A stretch of 5,521 nt of DNA from LDYB01 sp037442385 (GTDB lineage Bacteria > Armatimonadota > Fimbriimonadia > Fimbriimonadales > GBS-DC). Numbering within the stretch: the first letter of the stretch is position 1; each line of letters opens with the position of its first letter. The translations under genes were made by a program, and so were the position numbers. The notes below the pieces were generated by a model. The model saw only the letters and a program-made list of their open reading frames with translations, searched no databases and was not told where the DNA came from. Of this stretch, positions 5,499 through 5,521 are shown piece after piece. Location of the stretch: contig JBBIQJ010000165.1 in assembly GCA_037442385.1 (NCBI GenBank), positions 1 to 5,521 on the forward strand, in the 5' to 3' direction.

Positions 5499-5521
5499 AT
5501 GCCAGCTCAGGGAATTGACAC
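5499..5521 (+). CDS. Start of a further gene (3' end missing), unidentified
   Basis: An ATG preceded by AAAGGA opens a frame (MPAQGID...) that runs off the window. Only seven full codons are visible, too few to name a product. It is supported by the ribosome-binding site, the short 41-nt distance from the preceding stop, and the common direction with trpC and the phosphatase. The alternative is that this is still intergenic sequence. Confidence 0.45.

Noticed and set aside
5515..5520. TTGACA at the window end as a -35 promoter element
   Set aside because: It falls inside the probable new coding frame beginning at 5499, and the required -10 would lie outside the window, so it cannot be supported.

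Overview
The window is GC-rich and gene-dense. It looks like chromosomal DNA of a diderm bacterium from a poorly characterised phylum. The best guess is Armatimonadota, because two secreted proteins end in dockerin-like calcium-loop repeats of the form D-x-N-x-D-G-x-V-D-D-A-D-L-L-x-V-L-F-x-F-G, a wording I associate with that group. This is recall, not a search result. An LptF/LptG-type permease indicates an outer membrane with LPS or a related glycolipid. I see no transposases, integrases, tRNAs, rRNAs or CRISPR repeats.

Layout. Bases 1-630 (+) are the 3' part of a secreted, Cys-containing protein with a carboxypeptidase-regulatory-like beta domain and one terminal dockerin-like repeat. It converges on coaX, and a strong hairpin (652-683) lies between them. 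Bases 690-2586 (-) hold two co-directional housekeeping genes: an lptF/lptG-family permease gene followed 22 nt later by coaX (type III pantothenate kinase). A compact divergent promoter region (2587-2692) follows, with a long imperfect palindrome covering the -10 candidates of both directions. From it, reading rightwards, run a secreted HAF-repeat protein (about seven units of 46-47 residues, probably a beta-propeller, ending in two dockerin-like repeats), trpC (indole-3-glycerol phosphate synthase), a short single-domain 5'-nucleotidase-type metallophosphatase, and the first codons of another gene at 5499 with a good ribosome-binding site.

How the genes fit together. The rightward genes are tightly packed: the HAF stop codon abuts the trpC ATG, and trpC overlaps the phosphatase. 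They are therefore probably one transcript, although they mix an exported protein with tryptophan biosynthesis. The leftward pair combines envelope glycolipid export with coenzyme A synthesis and is probably also a transcription unit. A consensus -10 box just before the coaX ATG hints at an additional leaderless transcript.

Nothing here is clearly a new defence, mobile or RNA system. The points most worth a second look are the HAF-propeller/dockerin-like architecture, the palindromic divergent promoter, the possible leaderless start of coaX, and the GNRE variant in the phosphatase active site.
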